Below, piece after piece: positions 17,424 to 26,929 of a stretch of 64,000 bases of DNA (position 1 is its first letter; each line of letters starts with the position of its first letter). Under the pieces are notes generated by a model. That model was not told the DNA's origin. It made no database searches and worked only from the letters and a program-made list of their open reading frames with translations. Location: positions 2,666,001 to 2,730,000 of the forward strand of contig CP051237.1 in NCBI GenBank assembly GCA_017794825.1, written 5' to 3'. Origin of the DNA: Pararhizobium sp. Its GTDB lineage: Bacteria > Pseudomonadota > Alphaproteobacteria > Rhizobiales > Rhizobiaceae. Position numbers and translations under genes: made by a program.

Positions 17424-18692
17424 TTATGGGGCGCCTGACATGCGGAGCGGTTTGGCCGAATGAGTGATCGGTTCGGATTCCGCAGCAAGATTTCCGGACT
17501 TTATTCTTTGTGCATAGAGCCGGCCCAGCGGTGCGGCCGTCAGACCGTGCAGGAGCGCGCTGATCCACACGGCGTTGATTGCGATATAGAGGACGGGTTC
17601 GGCGTATCCGGCGTCGATCTGCGGCACAACGAGCAGCGCAAACAACGCGGTGGCGAGGCCGCGCGGACCGAACCAACCGAAAAACAGGCGTGTTTCCGGT
17701 GACGCATCGGTTCCGATCAGAGATATCCAGATCGATACCGGCCGCACAACGAAGAAACTCACCAGCACAATCGCAACCGTCGCCAGGTCGAGATGAGCAA
17801 GCGCGGCGGGCAGGAGCGCAAGGCCAAGCAGGAAAAACGCCGCCCAGCTCAGCAATTGACCTTCGCTTTCGGTGAATTCGTAGATGAAGACGCTGGCGTT
17901 CTTGACGATATTGCCGAAGCAGAGGCCGGCGACGAACGCAGCGATGAAACCGTTGCCGCCAATGAGTGACGCGGCGAAATAGGCTGTCATCGCCAGCGAC
18001 AATGTGCCGATTCCTTCATAGGGATCTGTGGCGAGATGTCGTCTTTTCGCCCACAGAAGGAGGAAGCCGCCAGCGCAGCCAATGGCGATTCCCGTCAGTG
18101 GTCCGAGCATGAGCTGGCGCGTCATGAAGGCGATCCAGTTGACGTCGGCGCGTTCGGTCGCTTCCGCCGTCAGGCTGGCGAACAGCAGCACCGCGGGCAG
18201 CGCTATGCCGTCGTTGAGACCGCTTTCCACCGTCAGGGCCCTTCGCGGGCGCTCCGGAATCTCCGGATTGGTCACGACGGATAGTCCAAGGGCGGCGTCG
18301 GTCGGGGTGAGGATGGCCGCGACCAGCGCCACGGCGAATATCGGCCACCCGGGAAGGAACGGCATAGCCGTAAGCGCCCCGAGAAGAATGCAAACCGGCA
18401 GACCGATAACCAGCATGCGGACCGGCCAGACATGCCGTCGGCGCAGGGCGGACAGGTCGGTTTGCGCCGCGTCCAGGAAAAGCAGCACGATCAGGGCGAT
18501 TTCGGCCACCAGATGCAGAGTTTCGCGGGCGCCTTCCCCGGACATGACGCCGGTCGACGCCATGATGAGGCCGAAGCCGATACACAACATCGGCGCCGTC
18601 AGAACGGTTTTCGTCAACCGGTTGGCGACGACAGAAAGCCCGAGAACGAACAGGCTGACGATCAGAAATCCGACGATTTTGCTTTCGGGCAT
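17424..18692 (-). CDS. CPA1-type cation:proton antiporter
   Basis: A 422-residue polytopic membrane protein of the monovalent cation:proton antiporter family (NhaP-like, CPA1), exchanging Na+ or K+ for protons across the inner membrane. About 12 hydrophobic segments are evident. The transport motifs are AILTPTDAALGLSV in one core helix and ESGLNDGIALP, with the paired Asn-Asp, in the next. A conserved FGWFGPRGLATALFALLV lies near the C-terminus. The last 40 residues are polar with no RCK/TrkA domain. It stands alone on the reverse strand, 133 bp after the start of the aminotransferase gene and 77 bp from the acyl-CoA ligase gene upstream. Confidence 0.9.
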   Translation of the reverse strand: MPESKIVGFLIVSLFVLGLSVVANRLTKTVLTAPMLCIGFGLIMASTGVMSGEGARETLHLVAEIALIVLLFLDAAQTDLSALRRRHVWPVRMLVIGLPVCILLGALTAMPFLPGWPIFAVALVAAILTPTDAALGLSVVTNPEIPERPRRALTVESGLNDGIALPAVLLFASLTAEATERADVNWIAFMTRQLMLGPLTGIAIGCAGGFLLLWAKRRHLATDPYEGIGTLSLAMTAYFAASLIGGNGFIAAFVAGLCFGNIVKNASVFIYEFTESEGQLLSWAAFFLLGLALLPAALAHLDLATVAIVLVSFFVVRPVSIWISLIGTDASPETRLFFGWFGPRGLATALFALLVVPQIDAGYAEPVLYIAINAVWISALLHGLTAAPLGRLYAQRIKSGNLAAESEPITHSAKPLRMSGAP

Positions 18693-18769
18693 GGCGTAAG
18701 GAAACCCGGTTTAGCGTATTCTATACACCTTCTGTGCAACTGGCCGGCGATCACACGGATCGAAGCGGC

Positions 18770-20257
18770 TCAGACCGCTTCGCCGGTGAACATCGCGACC
18801 AGTTTTTTCTTCTCGACCTTGCCGTTGTTGTTGCGCGGCAGTTCGTCGATCAGCCTGAATTCCCGAGGACACTTGTCCGCGCTTATATTGGCGCGCGCGA
18901 AAACGCCGAGCTTCTCGACCGTCAGCGTGTCGGTCGATGCGACGACGAAGGCGGCGACTTCCTCGCCTGAAGCTTCCGAAGGATAGCCGATGACGGCGGT
19001 TTCCTTCACCTCGGGGTGTCGAAGGAGCGTGTGTTCGATTTCGCGCGGGAAAACATTGACGCCGTTACGGATGATCAAATCCGACGCCCTGCCTGTCAGA
19101 ACAAGAAAACCGTCGTGGTCGATATAGCCAAGATCGCCAGGGATGGCCCATCCGTCGGCGATGCGGTCGGAATTCTCGCGCTCCTCCCCAATGATCTCGT
19201 CGGCGATGCAGGGAGATCTGATCATGATCAACCCGTTTTCACCCGCCGGCAGTGATTCGCCATCGGCGCCGGCGATACGGATATGCGTCAGCACATGCGG
19301 CTTTCCGACGGAGTTCGGATTCTTCAACACGTCCTCGCCGGACAATTCCGAAATCATGGGACAGCAGATACTCGACCCGTAATCGACACGGTATCCGGAC
19401 GTCAGTTCCTTGTGCGCGCGGACGCTGTGTTCCGGGGGCACCGCTGCGCCAGCGACCGTCAGGGCCCGCAAGTCAGGGAACATGGGAGTGCCCCTGCCCG
19501 CAGACATTTCGAGCATGCCCGCAAGCTGCGGCGGCACGATGAAGGCGGCGCGCGCCTTCAGCTCTATAAAGGCTTCGGCGACTTCTGCCGCCGAGGAAAG
19601 AATCGGCAGGAAATGCACGGTCCCGCCGTCCATCAAATGAAAGAGCGTGTGAATCTGCGGAGCGGTGTATCCGAGGGGCAAAGAGCAAACGAAAACGCCG
19701 CCGCTGTAGCCAAGCGAACTGGTGCGATGCGCAAGGTAGCGGTTCAGGAACGTGTTGTGCCCAACGGCGATCCCCTGTGGAGAACCTGTCGTGCCTGAAG
19801 TCAGCGCGATGATCGCCGGATGATGGGCGGTCACCGCTTCGTACTCGGCGCTGTCCATGGCGGCGATCTCGTTTCGCCAGCCCTGCTTTGCGAGTATGGA
19901 TTCATATTCGGGTTCGGCGGGCGTTCCGCGGAGCTCGATGATGGCGCGGATATTGAAGTTCTTGGCGCTCGAATTCTTCTCGCCGGGCTTGGCGCGGAAG
20001 TCGAGCAGCATCGCCGAAGCGCCGATCATCCAGAGCGCGAGAGCGGCGGCGATCGTCTCTTCCGGTCGCTGGAGCGCGACGCCGACCCTGTCGCCGGCGC
20101 CTATTCCCCGGTCTTTCAGATAGCGGGCGCCTTGAGACGCCAATCCGACAAGGTCGCTGAACGAGAGGACCACGTCGTCGGATACGATTGCCTTGCTGTC
20201 CGGAATACGCTTGGCCACGCCGGTAAACACATCGGCCAGATTCATTGCTGTCGTCAT
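18770..20257 (-). CDS. AMP-dependent acyl-CoA synthetase/ligase
   Basis: A 495-residue ANL-superfamily adenylate-forming enzyme that would activate a carboxylic acid to the acyl-AMP and usually to the CoA thioester. The P-loop is IIALTSGTTGSPQGIA. The A5-like block reads VDYGSSICCPMISEL. The A7/A8 region is PGDLGYIDHDGFLVLTGRASDLI with IIRNGVNVFPREIEH, and the adenylation lysine is in NNNGKVEKKKL near the C-terminus. It lacks the carrier protein or other domains of an NRPS module. It is divergent from a flavin-dependent halogenase-like gene across 459 bp. The acid substrate is unknown; an aryl acid is a guess from that partner only. Confidence 0.88.
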   Translation of the reverse strand: MTTAMNLADVFTGVAKRIPDSKAIVSDDVVLSFSDLVGLASQGARYLKDRGIGAGDRVGVALQRPEETIAAALALWMIGASAMLLDFRAKPGEKNSSAKNFNIRAIIELRGTPAEPEYESILAKQGWRNEIAAMDSAEYEAVTAHHPAIIALTSGTTGSPQGIAVGHNTFLNRYLAHRTSSLGYSGGVFVCSLPLGYTAPQIHTLFHLMDGGTVHFLPILSSAAEVAEAFIELKARAAFIVPPQLAGMLEMSAGRGTPMFPDLRALTVAGAAVPPEHSVRAHKELTSGYRVDYGSSICCPMISELSGEDVLKNPNSVGKPHVLTHIRIAGADGESLPAGENGLIMIRSPCIADEIIGEERENSDRIADGWAIPGDLGYIDHDGFLVLTGRASDLIIRNGVNVFPREIEHTLLRHPEVKETAVIGYPSEASGEEVAAFVVASTDTLTVEKLGVFARANISADKCPREFRLIDELPRNNNGKVEKKKLVAMFTGEAV

Positions 20258-20716
20258 TCTGCTGCTCCAGATTCCATCGGCCCGGGCGCGCCGGATTGCC
20301 GGTTCACGGGTTTGTTCCTTCGACGGAGAAGAAAAGTCAACGCATAACTCGCATTCGAATTCCCGATTGCAAGGTTATCACTGTACCCGGTGAGGTAAGT
20401 CCCGGTTCGGATTTCCGATACTGAGAGACGCTGCTTCGTGCGTTGGCTGCGCGAAGACCTCCATTCCGGCAGAGCGTCCTGAAAGAATTAAACATCGATC
20501 CGCCTGGTTCAGTGAATACCTGAATTCGGCGGTTAAATTGCGCAAATGTATGAACCAGACAGAAATTCGTTGCCGACATAATTCAGGCAATCCACAATAC
20601 TCGGGTCGATGTTTCCGAATAAATTTTCGAGAACCTTGCATTCAAACGTATTGTCCGGCAACAAAGCTTAACAACCCTACGCAAAATAGGGAAAACGCAT
20701 AGTCGACAGGTGTGTC
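20258..20716. other. 459-bp divergent intergenic region between acyl-CoA ligase and halogenase-like genes
   Basis: No credible gene on either strand. It must hold both divergent promoters. A small hairpin (CCCTA/TAGGG arms, 20675-20691) lies in the expected leader of the halogenase-like gene. I found no convincing operator palindrome. Confidence 0.6.
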
Positions 20717-22480
20717 GTGAAGAACTCGGACTACAATAATTCCCATTTCGATGTTGTTGTTTGCGGGGCGGGCCTGGCAGGACTGTCTTTTGCCCGTCAA
20801 CTCAGACTGGAGCAACCCGAACGCTCGATCGCTATCCTTGATCCGCTGACGCCGCCGATTCCCGACGCGATCTGGAAGGTGGGTGAATCGACGGTGGAAT
20901 TCGGATCCCATTATCTGGCCGGATTTCTTCAGCTTGAGGATTATCTGAAAGAGACCCAACTGAAGAAGCTCGGGTTGCGCTTCTTCTATTCCAACAATGG
21001 ATCGATGGCGTCCCGACCGGAGTTCGGACTTTCGGATTTTGCTGAATTTCCAACCTATCAGATTGATCGTGGCATTCTCGAACGCGACATGCGGGATATG
21101 GTCCGCGCAGACGGCACGGTGTTTCTGGAAGGCTGTCAGGTTCGCAAGATCGAACTTTCATACGACGGAGCGCACAGGATCATCTTTACCGACACCACTG
21201 CAGGAGCAGGCGCGGACGGCGCTCTGACCGCCAAGTGGGTGGTTGATGCGACCGGACGCCGGCAGTTGCTTCAACGCCAGCTGAAACTGAAGCAGCCTTC
21301 CGAGGGCAAGGCGTGCTCCAGCGCATGGTTCAGGATTCCAGGCCGTGTGGACGTCGACGATCTGGTCTCGCGTGAAAACGGTGAATGGCATGATCGGGTG
21401 CCCGAAAGCAGGCGTTATTTTTCCACCAATCATCTGTGTGGCGCCGGATACTGGGTTTGGATCATTCCGCTCAGCAGCGATGTCACCAGCGTCGGGATAG
21501 TGGCGCGCGACGACATGCATCCTTTCGACGCCTACAACACACGGGAAAAAGCGATCGAATGGCTGAAAGGAAACGAAACGGAGCTCGGCGCCTACCTTGA
21601 AGGGCAGGAGATGCTCGATTTCAAGTTCATGAAGGAATACAGCTACTCCAGCGCCAAGGTATTTTCTGAAGAGCGTTGGGCCTGCGTCGGCGAGGCGGCG
21701 GTGTTCGCCGATCCGTTTTATTCACCGGGCACCGATCTGATCGCTATTGCGAACACCATGACGGTCGACATGATCCGCCGCGACTTTGACGGAAAACACG
21801 ATCCGAGTCGCATCGAGTACTACAGCGACTACCTAATCGAACTGAACGACGAACTGACCCGCTCCATCCAGCATGGCTATGACTATCTGGGGGATGAAAC
21901 GGTCTCCTTCGCGCGTGGATTATGGGATTATACCGCGGCATGGGGGCATCTGTGTCCGCTTCTGTTCAATCGCGCTTTCACCGACGAGCAAAAGCAGCAG
22001 GCGATGCAGCCGCGTGGCGTCCTTCCATTGTTTGTTATCGCTGTCTTCATGCGCCGTCTGCTTGATGAGTGGCTGCAACACCGTCGGAAGTATGGCGGTC
22101 GTCTGACCTATGATTTCGTGAACTACCTGAGCATTGAATGGCTGGCGGAACACCGGCGGTCGAACCTGCAGGAACAGGAAAGCCTCGAAGCGCTAGGGGC
22201 CCGCTACCGCTCGAACCTGGAGTTGCACGAAGAACTGCTCCAAGCCGTGTTTTTAATAGCGGTCGAGGATGTGCATCCCGAACAGCTCGATCGCCTGAAG
22301 GAAGTAGAATGGATGAACGTACAGAAACTGACGCTCGATCCGTTGAAATGGGAAAGCTCGGGCATGTTCAAGCCGCGAACCCGACCACGACCGTTTCGGC
22401 ATCTGTACACGGAACTCCGGAGCAGGCTCAAGTTGCAGGACAACTCTCAACAGTCGGACCGTCAGAAGCTTGCGATGTAA
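20717..22480 (+). CDS. Flavin-dependent halogenase-like FAD monooxygenase
   Basis: A 587-residue FAD-binding protein of the flavin-dependent halogenase (tryptophan halogenase) superfamily. The dinucleotide site VVVCGAGLAGLSFA lies near residues 14-27. The halogenase-type motif WxWxIP is present as W246-V-W-I-I-P251. A GEST element (WKVGESTVEFGSHYL) and a later FADPFYSPGTDLIA block match the fold. A lysine pair (ETQLKKLGLRFF) sits near where the catalytic lysine of known halogenases lies, but alignment is needed to assign it. The start is GTG with ACAGG upstream. It is divergent from an acyl-CoA ligase. Halogenation versus simple hydroxylation cannot be decided from sequence alone. Confidence 0.8.
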   Translation: MKNSDYNNSHFDVVVCGAGLAGLSFARQLRLEQPERSIAILDPLTPPIPDAIWKVGESTVEFGSHYLAGFLQLEDYLKETQLKKLGLRFFYSNNGSMASRPEFGLSDFAEFPTYQIDRGILERDMRDMVRADGTVFLEGCQVRKIELSYDGAHRIIFTDTTAGAGADGALTAKWVVDATGRRQLLQRQLKLKQPSEGKACSSAWFRIPGRVDVDDLVSRENGEWHDRVPESRRYFSTNHLCGAGYWVWIIPLSSDVTSVGIVARDDMHPFDAYNTREKAIEWLKGNETELGAYLEGQEMLDFKFMKEYSYSSAKVFSEERWACVGEAAVFADPFYSPGTDLIAIANTMTVDMIRRDFDGKHDPSRIEYYSDYLIELNDELTRSIQHGYDYLGDETVSFARGLWDYTAAWGHLCPLLFNRAFTDEQKQQAMQPRGVLPLFVIAVFMRRLLDEWLQHRRKYGGRLTYDFVNYLSIEWLAEHRRSNLQEQESLEALGARYRSNLELHEELLQAVFLIAVEDVHPEQLDRLKEVEWMNVQKLTLDPLKWESSGMFKPRTRPRPFRHLYTELRSRLKLQDNSQQSDRQKLAM

Positions 22481-22697
22481 CGCAGGCACGGGCCGCGTTA
22501 TCCGGTTGACGAGCCCGGGATCGCCGCGTTCAATCGGCTCGCAAGATGACAAAAGCGTAAATGGATTTTGCACCGGCTTCCGTGATACAAGGCGATTGAT
22601 GGACATCGGCGCCGCATTTGCGGTTCAGGTGTCGAGCGAGGACTGAGCTGCGCAGGCTTCACGCCCGCTCGCCTTCCTCAATGAGCGGGAGACACTT

Positions 22698-24359
22698 GTG
22701 AAAAGATTCATTGTTCTCGGATGCATGACGGTGATCCTCGCCGCCGCGTCATTTCCAGCCTGGTCGCAGACAATCGAAACGATCATCGAGGAAGAAGATG
22801 TCGCGGCGATGGAGACGGATGCGGAGGGCGGCGACCTGTCGTCCTGGTACTACGCCATGCAAGGCCGCCTCAACAATTCGGAAAATCGCCTTGCTTCCGA
22901 CGAGAAACGCTCTTCTCGACTGGCGCTGTGGTACGAACAGCGAGACTATGCGCCGCTCTGGCTGGCTGACGGACAGCCCACCAAGGCTGCCCGAGAAGTC
23001 GTGTTTGCTTTGCTGACCGCCTATGAGGACGGACTGAATCCGGCTGAGTACGGGGCTGACACGATGCTCACGAAACTCAACGACGGAGACGAGGAAAGTC
23101 TGGCTGATTTCGAAGTGTCGCTGTCCTATGCGGTCGCTCTCTATGGTCAGCATCTGCATAGCGGACGGGTCGAACCCAATCAGGTCAATCGCGAACTCGT
23201 GCTGTTTCCCGAGGAAATATCGGCGGACAAGATTCTTGAACGTCTGGCTCAGGCCGATGACGTGCTTGCGGAACTGCGTGATTTTTCACCCAATACAGAT
23301 CGCTATGACAGGCTAAGGAAGCATCTGCAGTCGCTGATTGTCACAAAAGCCAAGGGTGGATGGGTGCAAATTCCGGATGGGGAGACCCTGAAACCGGACA
23401 TGAACGATCCACGCGTGGCGATCCTGCGGAAAAGGATGATTCAGGAGGGCGAACTCGAGGAAGGCGCCCATACCAGCGACGTGTATGACGGAGCGCTTGT
23501 CGATGCTGTCAAGGAATTCCAGCGTCGCATGGGTCTTGAACAGGACGGCGCGATTGGTCCGAACACATTGACGGAGCTCAATACGACGGTTGAGGAGCGC
23601 ATCCGGCTGGTCGAACTCAACCTGGAGCGCAGACGCTGGATGCAGGCGAATTTCGGCAATCCTTATGTTTTCGTCAACCTGGCGGATCAGACGGTGAAGT
23701 TCGTCAAGGATGAGAAGACCATACATGCGGCTCTGACGCAGGTGGGCGCGTCCTATCACAGGACGCCGGTGTTCAGCGACCAGATGGAGTATCTGGAGTT
23801 CAATCCATACTGGAACGTGCCGTATTCCATCGCCACGAAGGAATATCTGCCCAAGCTGAAGTCCAATCCGTACGCGCTCAAGGCGCAGAACATCAATGTA
23901 TTGCGCAACGAAACCGTCGTGGACCCGGGCGGCATACCCTGGAATTCCTATTCCCGGGCGAAGTTTCCGGTCAAGCTCCGCCAGGAGCCGGGCGCCGGCA
24001 ATGCGCTTGGGCGGGTCAAGTTCATGTTCCCCAACCAGTTCAATATCTATCTGCACGACACGCCGTCCAAATCGAAGTTCGACAAGGCTCAGCGTTATTT
24101 CAGCCACGGCTGCATCCGGGTGCAGGATCCTTTCGATCTGGCGGAAGTGATACTGCGGGATCAGGGAATGTCTCGCGCCGAGATCGACCAGATCGTCAAT
24201 TCCGGCAAGCGGACTGTCGTGAGGCTTCAGGAGCGTGTTCCGGTTCACGTCGCCTATCTCACCGCCTGGGTCAACAAGGACGGATCAGTCTACTACCGCC
24301 GTGACGTCTACGGCCGGGACAAGATACTGGACGAGGCGCTGACGGCTGCAACCAACTAA
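22698..24359 (+). CDS. L,D-transpeptidase, LdtD/YcbB type
   Basis: A 553-residue secreted peptidoglycan cross-linking enzyme forming 3-3 or related links in the periplasm. It has a signal peptide (MKRFIVLGCMTVILAAASFPAWSQ) and a scaffold region typical of YcbB enzymes (LWYEQRDYAPLWLADG, LTAYEDGLNPAEYG). A peptidoglycan-binding helical domain follows near residues 265-295 (LVDAVKEFQRRMGLEQDGAIGPNTLTEL style), then the YkuD catalytic domain from about 310. The active site SHGCIRV is complete with nucleophile C472. The start is GTG with GGGAG upstream. It is a single gene, expected to act in envelope maturation. Confidence 0.93.
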   Translation: MKRFIVLGCMTVILAAASFPAWSQTIETIIEEEDVAAMETDAEGGDLSSWYYAMQGRLNNSENRLASDEKRSSRLALWYEQRDYAPLWLADGQPTKAAREVVFALLTAYEDGLNPAEYGADTMLTKLNDGDEESLADFEVSLSYAVALYGQHLHSGRVEPNQVNRELVLFPEEISADKILERLAQADDVLAELRDFSPNTDRYDRLRKHLQSLIVTKAKGGWVQIPDGETLKPDMNDPRVAILRKRMIQEGELEEGAHTSDVYDGALVDAVKEFQRRMGLEQDGAIGPNTLTELNTTVEERIRLVELNLERRRWMQANFGNPYVFVNLADQTVKFVKDEKTIHAALTQVGASYHRTPVFSDQMEYLEFNPYWNVPYSIATKEYLPKLKSNPYALKAQNINVLRNETVVDPGGIPWNSYSRAKFPVKLRQEPGAGNALGRVKFMFPNQFNIYLHDTPSKSKFDKAQRYFSHGCIRVQDPFDLAEVILRDQGMSRAEIDQIVNSGKRTVVRLQERVPVHVAYLTAWVNKDGSVYYRRDVYGRDKILDEALTAATN

Positions 24360-24424
24360 CTCGGGGCGTTCTCCGAAAGATTATGAGAGGCGTGGACGCG
24401 TCGTGGCGATCACGCCTTTCCCTT

Positions 24425-24976
24425 TCAGTGCACAGATTTGCGCGCCTTGCCAAGGTCAATCGCCGGCGAGCGGAAGCCCATCGCCATCCAGGCGGTCAGC
24501 AGTTTCCACATGAACTTTCCCGAATGCGACTGATAGCTTGGTAAGGAATCTTCGAATCCGACGCCGCTTGGCTTGTCGCGAATCATCGTGCGGAGTTCGA
24601 TCGGAAACTGGTCATCGACGATACGGTTCTTGTAGAAACTCAGCCAGTGACCGCCGTTGAATTCGACAAAGATGGGCGTGTTGCAACAGGCTGCGAAAAC
24701 GCGACGCGTTCGGGACTCCGGTTCAAGACGGGTTTCTCGCAACTCAGTATCACCGCCGATGCACTGGAACCGATCCTTTCTTTGCAAGTCGTAGCGAACG
24801 CCGCCATCGGTTTCCACGACAGGCTCCGCCATCGACATTGCCTCAAACGCACGTCCGGCTTTCCGGCAACTGTTGCAATAGCAGGCAGCGCTGACGATCG
24901 GCTTGCCTTGCAATTCAAAAGTGACTTTTCCGCACTTGCAGCCAAGGCGCCGCGGTTCTGTCGCTGGCTTGGTCAT
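24425..24976 (-). CDS. DUF6151 / GFA-like zinc-binding protein
   Basis: A 183-residue protein related to the GFA (glutathione-dependent formaldehyde-activating enzyme-like) fold, function unknown. Likely zinc ligands are C-K-C near the N-terminus (RLGCKCGKVTFEL), CYCNSCRK some 20 residues later, and a CC pair (FAACCNTPIFVEF) in the middle. The C-terminal part (SGKFMWKLLTAWMAMGF) is amphipathic. It lies convergent with the L,D-transpeptidase gene and divergent from an alpha/beta hydrolase across about 117 bp. No pathway can be inferred from these neighbours. Confidence 0.75.
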   Translation of the reverse strand: MTKPATEPRRLGCKCGKVTFELQGKPIVSAACYCNSCRKAGRAFEAMSMAEPVVETDGGVRYDLQRKDRFQCIGGDTELRETRLEPESRTRRVFAACCNTPIFVEFNGGHWLSFYKNRIVDDQFPIELRTMIRDKPSGVGFEDSLPSYQSHSGKFMWKLLTAWMAMGFRSPAIDLGKARKSVH

Positions 24977-25093
24977 GCGATCAGTGTCGCAGACTATTAA
25001 GTTGATATCAATCTATGACGTTTAACGCCCATCATTTACGGTTAGACCGTGGAACCGCCGCACAAGTCGGCGAAACGATAAGGTCCCTATCTC

Positions 25094-25813
25094 ATGTCTT
25101 CAAAAACCTTTGTTCTCGTCCACGGCGTTTGGCACGGAGGCTGGTGCTGGTCCCGCGTCGTCGACATCCTGCGCGCGCGCGGCCACCGTGTCACGGCGCC
25201 CACCCAGACAGGGTTGGGAGAGCGTTCGCATCTTCTGTCCGCCGATATAACGCTTGAGACGTTCGTCACCGATATCGTTCGGCACATCGAATGCGAGGAC
25301 CTGAAGGATGTGGTTCTCGTCGGCCACAGCTTCGGCGGCGCTCCGGTTACAGGAGTAGCCGACCGGCTCGCCGATCGCCTGGCCAGTCTGATCTATCTCG
25401 ATGGCATCATGCTGAAGTCCGGCGAGACATGGTTCAGCCTGTTGCCGCCGGATCTGGCGGCGGATCGCGCGGCCCTCGCTGAAAAGACCAGCGGCGGCGT
25501 AAGCCTGCCGCCAGCGCCGGCGGAAGCGTTCGGAGTGACGCGGCCCGAAGACCGAACTTTTCTGGAAAGCAGGTTGACCCCTCATCCCTTCGCGACATTC
25601 ACCACTTCGCTTGATCTGAAAGGGTCAAAAGTCGGTAACGGGTTGCCTGCTTCCTACGTTTGTTGCACGGCTCCGTCCTATGGGCCTGCGAATGTCTCTC
25701 TTGAGAAGGCGCATGACTTCGGATGGCCGGTGACGGAAATCGCAACGGGTCACGATGCGATGGTCACCGAACCCCAGGCGACTGCGGAATTGTTGGAAAA
25801 ACTGGCGTCCTGA
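25094..25813 (+). CDS. Alpha/beta hydrolase, methylesterase/salicylate-binding-protein-like
   Basis: A 239-residue cytoplasmic alpha/beta hydrolase. The oxyanion region is FVLVHGVWHGGWCWSRV and the nucleophile elbow is GHSFGG (Ser near residue 81). The histidine is in ATGHDAMVTEP near the C-terminus. The compact size and the HGxWHGxWCW start are shared with plant methylesterase/hydroxynitrile lyase-like and bacterial EstC-type esterases. No signal peptide is present. It lies 71 bp ahead of the topoisomerase gene and may be cotranscribed with it, without an obvious functional tie. The substrate is unknown. Confidence 0.88.
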   Translation: MSSKTFVLVHGVWHGGWCWSRVVDILRARGHRVTAPTQTGLGERSHLLSADITLETFVTDIVRHIECEDLKDVVLVGHSFGGAPVTGVADRLADRLASLIYLDGIMLKSGETWFSLLPPDLAADRAALAEKTSGGVSLPPAPAEAFGVTRPEDRTFLESRLTPHPFATFTTSLDLKGSKVGNGLPASYVCCTAPSYGPANVSLEKAHDFGWPVTEIATGHDAMVTEPQATAELLEKLAS

Positions 25814-25884
25814 TCGCGCCACTGGAGCCAATTGCCGTCTGAGGCGTTTTCTTTCGTTGCCAAACGACCTCGGACAATGCCGAC

Positions 25885-26919
25885 ATGAACATTCTGCCTC
25901 GCGATCTGGCGCAAAAAGGCCTCACCTATGTCAGTGACATGGGGCCAGGAATCAGCCGGCGCCGGCGTGGAAAAGGTTTCAGCTACTCCACTCCCGACGG
26001 CGCCGCTATCAAGGACAATCGGGCCATCGACCGGATCCGTTCGCTGGCAATTCCGCCGGCCTGGAGCGATGTCTGGATATCGCCGGAGCCGGACGGACAC
26101 ATCCAGGCCACCGGTCGCGACGAGAAGGGGCGTAAACAGTACCGATACCACCCGGACTGGACAGCCTTTCGTGATGAAACCAAATTCTCGGGCATCGTCG
26201 CCTTCGCGGAAGCACTGCCGACACTGCGTAGCCGGCTGGACGCTGATCTCAGGTTGCGCGGCGTTCCACGTGATCGGGTTCTGGCCTCTATTGTGACCCT
26301 GCTCGACAAGGCGTTGATCAGGATCGGCAACGACCGGTATCGCCGTGAGAACAAGAGTTTCGGTCTGACCACGTTGCGGTCGAATCATGTGGAGATCAAC
26401 GGATCGTCAATTCGTTTCGCCTTTCGCGGCAAGTCCGGCAAGCAATGGCGGTTGAAACTCGTCGATCGAAGGATCGCCCGGATCGTTGCGGCAATTGAAG
26501 AATTGCCCGGCCAACACCTGTTTCAGTATGTTGATGAGTGCGGACAGTTGCGTCCGGTTCATTCCCACGATGTCAACGACTATATCAGGAAAGCGGCGGG
26601 CAAGCCTTTTACCTCAAAGCATTTTCGCACCTGGGCCGCCACCAACCTGACCTGCACGCTATTATGTGAACTGGAAGCGCCGTCATCGAAACGCCAGAGG
26701 ACGATGTCGCTGAATGCGACGCTCGACCTGGTCGCAAAAGAGCTGCAAAACACAAGGTCAGTATGTCGTCGTTCCTATGTGCACCCTGCGGTCATCGAAA
26801 GCTGGAAAAACCTGACCCTTCATGATGAGTGCCGGGATCTGCAGCAGCGCTATAGACGGCCGTTGAAGGGGCTCGACCCCGATGAATCTCTGGTTCTGCG
26901 GTGGCTTCGCGATAAATGA
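25885..26919 (+). CDS. Type IB DNA topoisomerase (poxvirus-like)
   Basis: A 344-residue bacterial topoisomerase IB that relaxes supercoiled DNA through a 3'-phosphotyrosyl intermediate. The N-terminal domain contains IRSLAIPPAWSDVWISPEPDGHIQATGRDEKGRKQYRYHP in broken form. The catalytic core begins near residue 130. The conserved LTTLRSNHV block supplies the first arginine, KHFRTWAATNL a second, and the nucleophile is Y298 in RSYVHPAVI. Length matches the mini-topoisomerase IB found in many proteobacteria. It converges on the dienelactone hydrolase gene with 10 bp between stops. Confidence 0.94.
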   Translation: MNILPRDLAQKGLTYVSDMGPGISRRRRGKGFSYSTPDGAAIKDNRAIDRIRSLAIPPAWSDVWISPEPDGHIQATGRDEKGRKQYRYHPDWTAFRDETKFSGIVAFAEALPTLRSRLDADLRLRGVPRDRVLASIVTLLDKALIRIGNDRYRRENKSFGLTTLRSNHVEINGSSIRFAFRGKSGKQWRLKLVDRRIARIVAAIEELPGQHLFQYVDECGQLRPVHSHDVNDYIRKAAGKPFTSKHFRTWAATNLTCTLLCELEAPSSKRQRTMSLNATLDLVAKELQNTRSVCRRSYVHPAVIESWKNLTLHDECRDLQQRYRRPLKGLDPDESLVLRWLRDK

Positions 26920-26929
26920 GACCGCGTCT

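Noticed and set aside
18770..22480. A full natural-product gene cluster around the halogenase-like gene
   Set aside because: Only two plausible genes are involved; there is no carrier protein, NRPS, PKS, resistance or export gene beside them.
25885..26919. Topoisomerase IB gene as evidence of viral DNA
   Set aside because: Topoisomerase IB of this length is a normal chromosomal gene in many proteobacteria; composition matches its neighbours.
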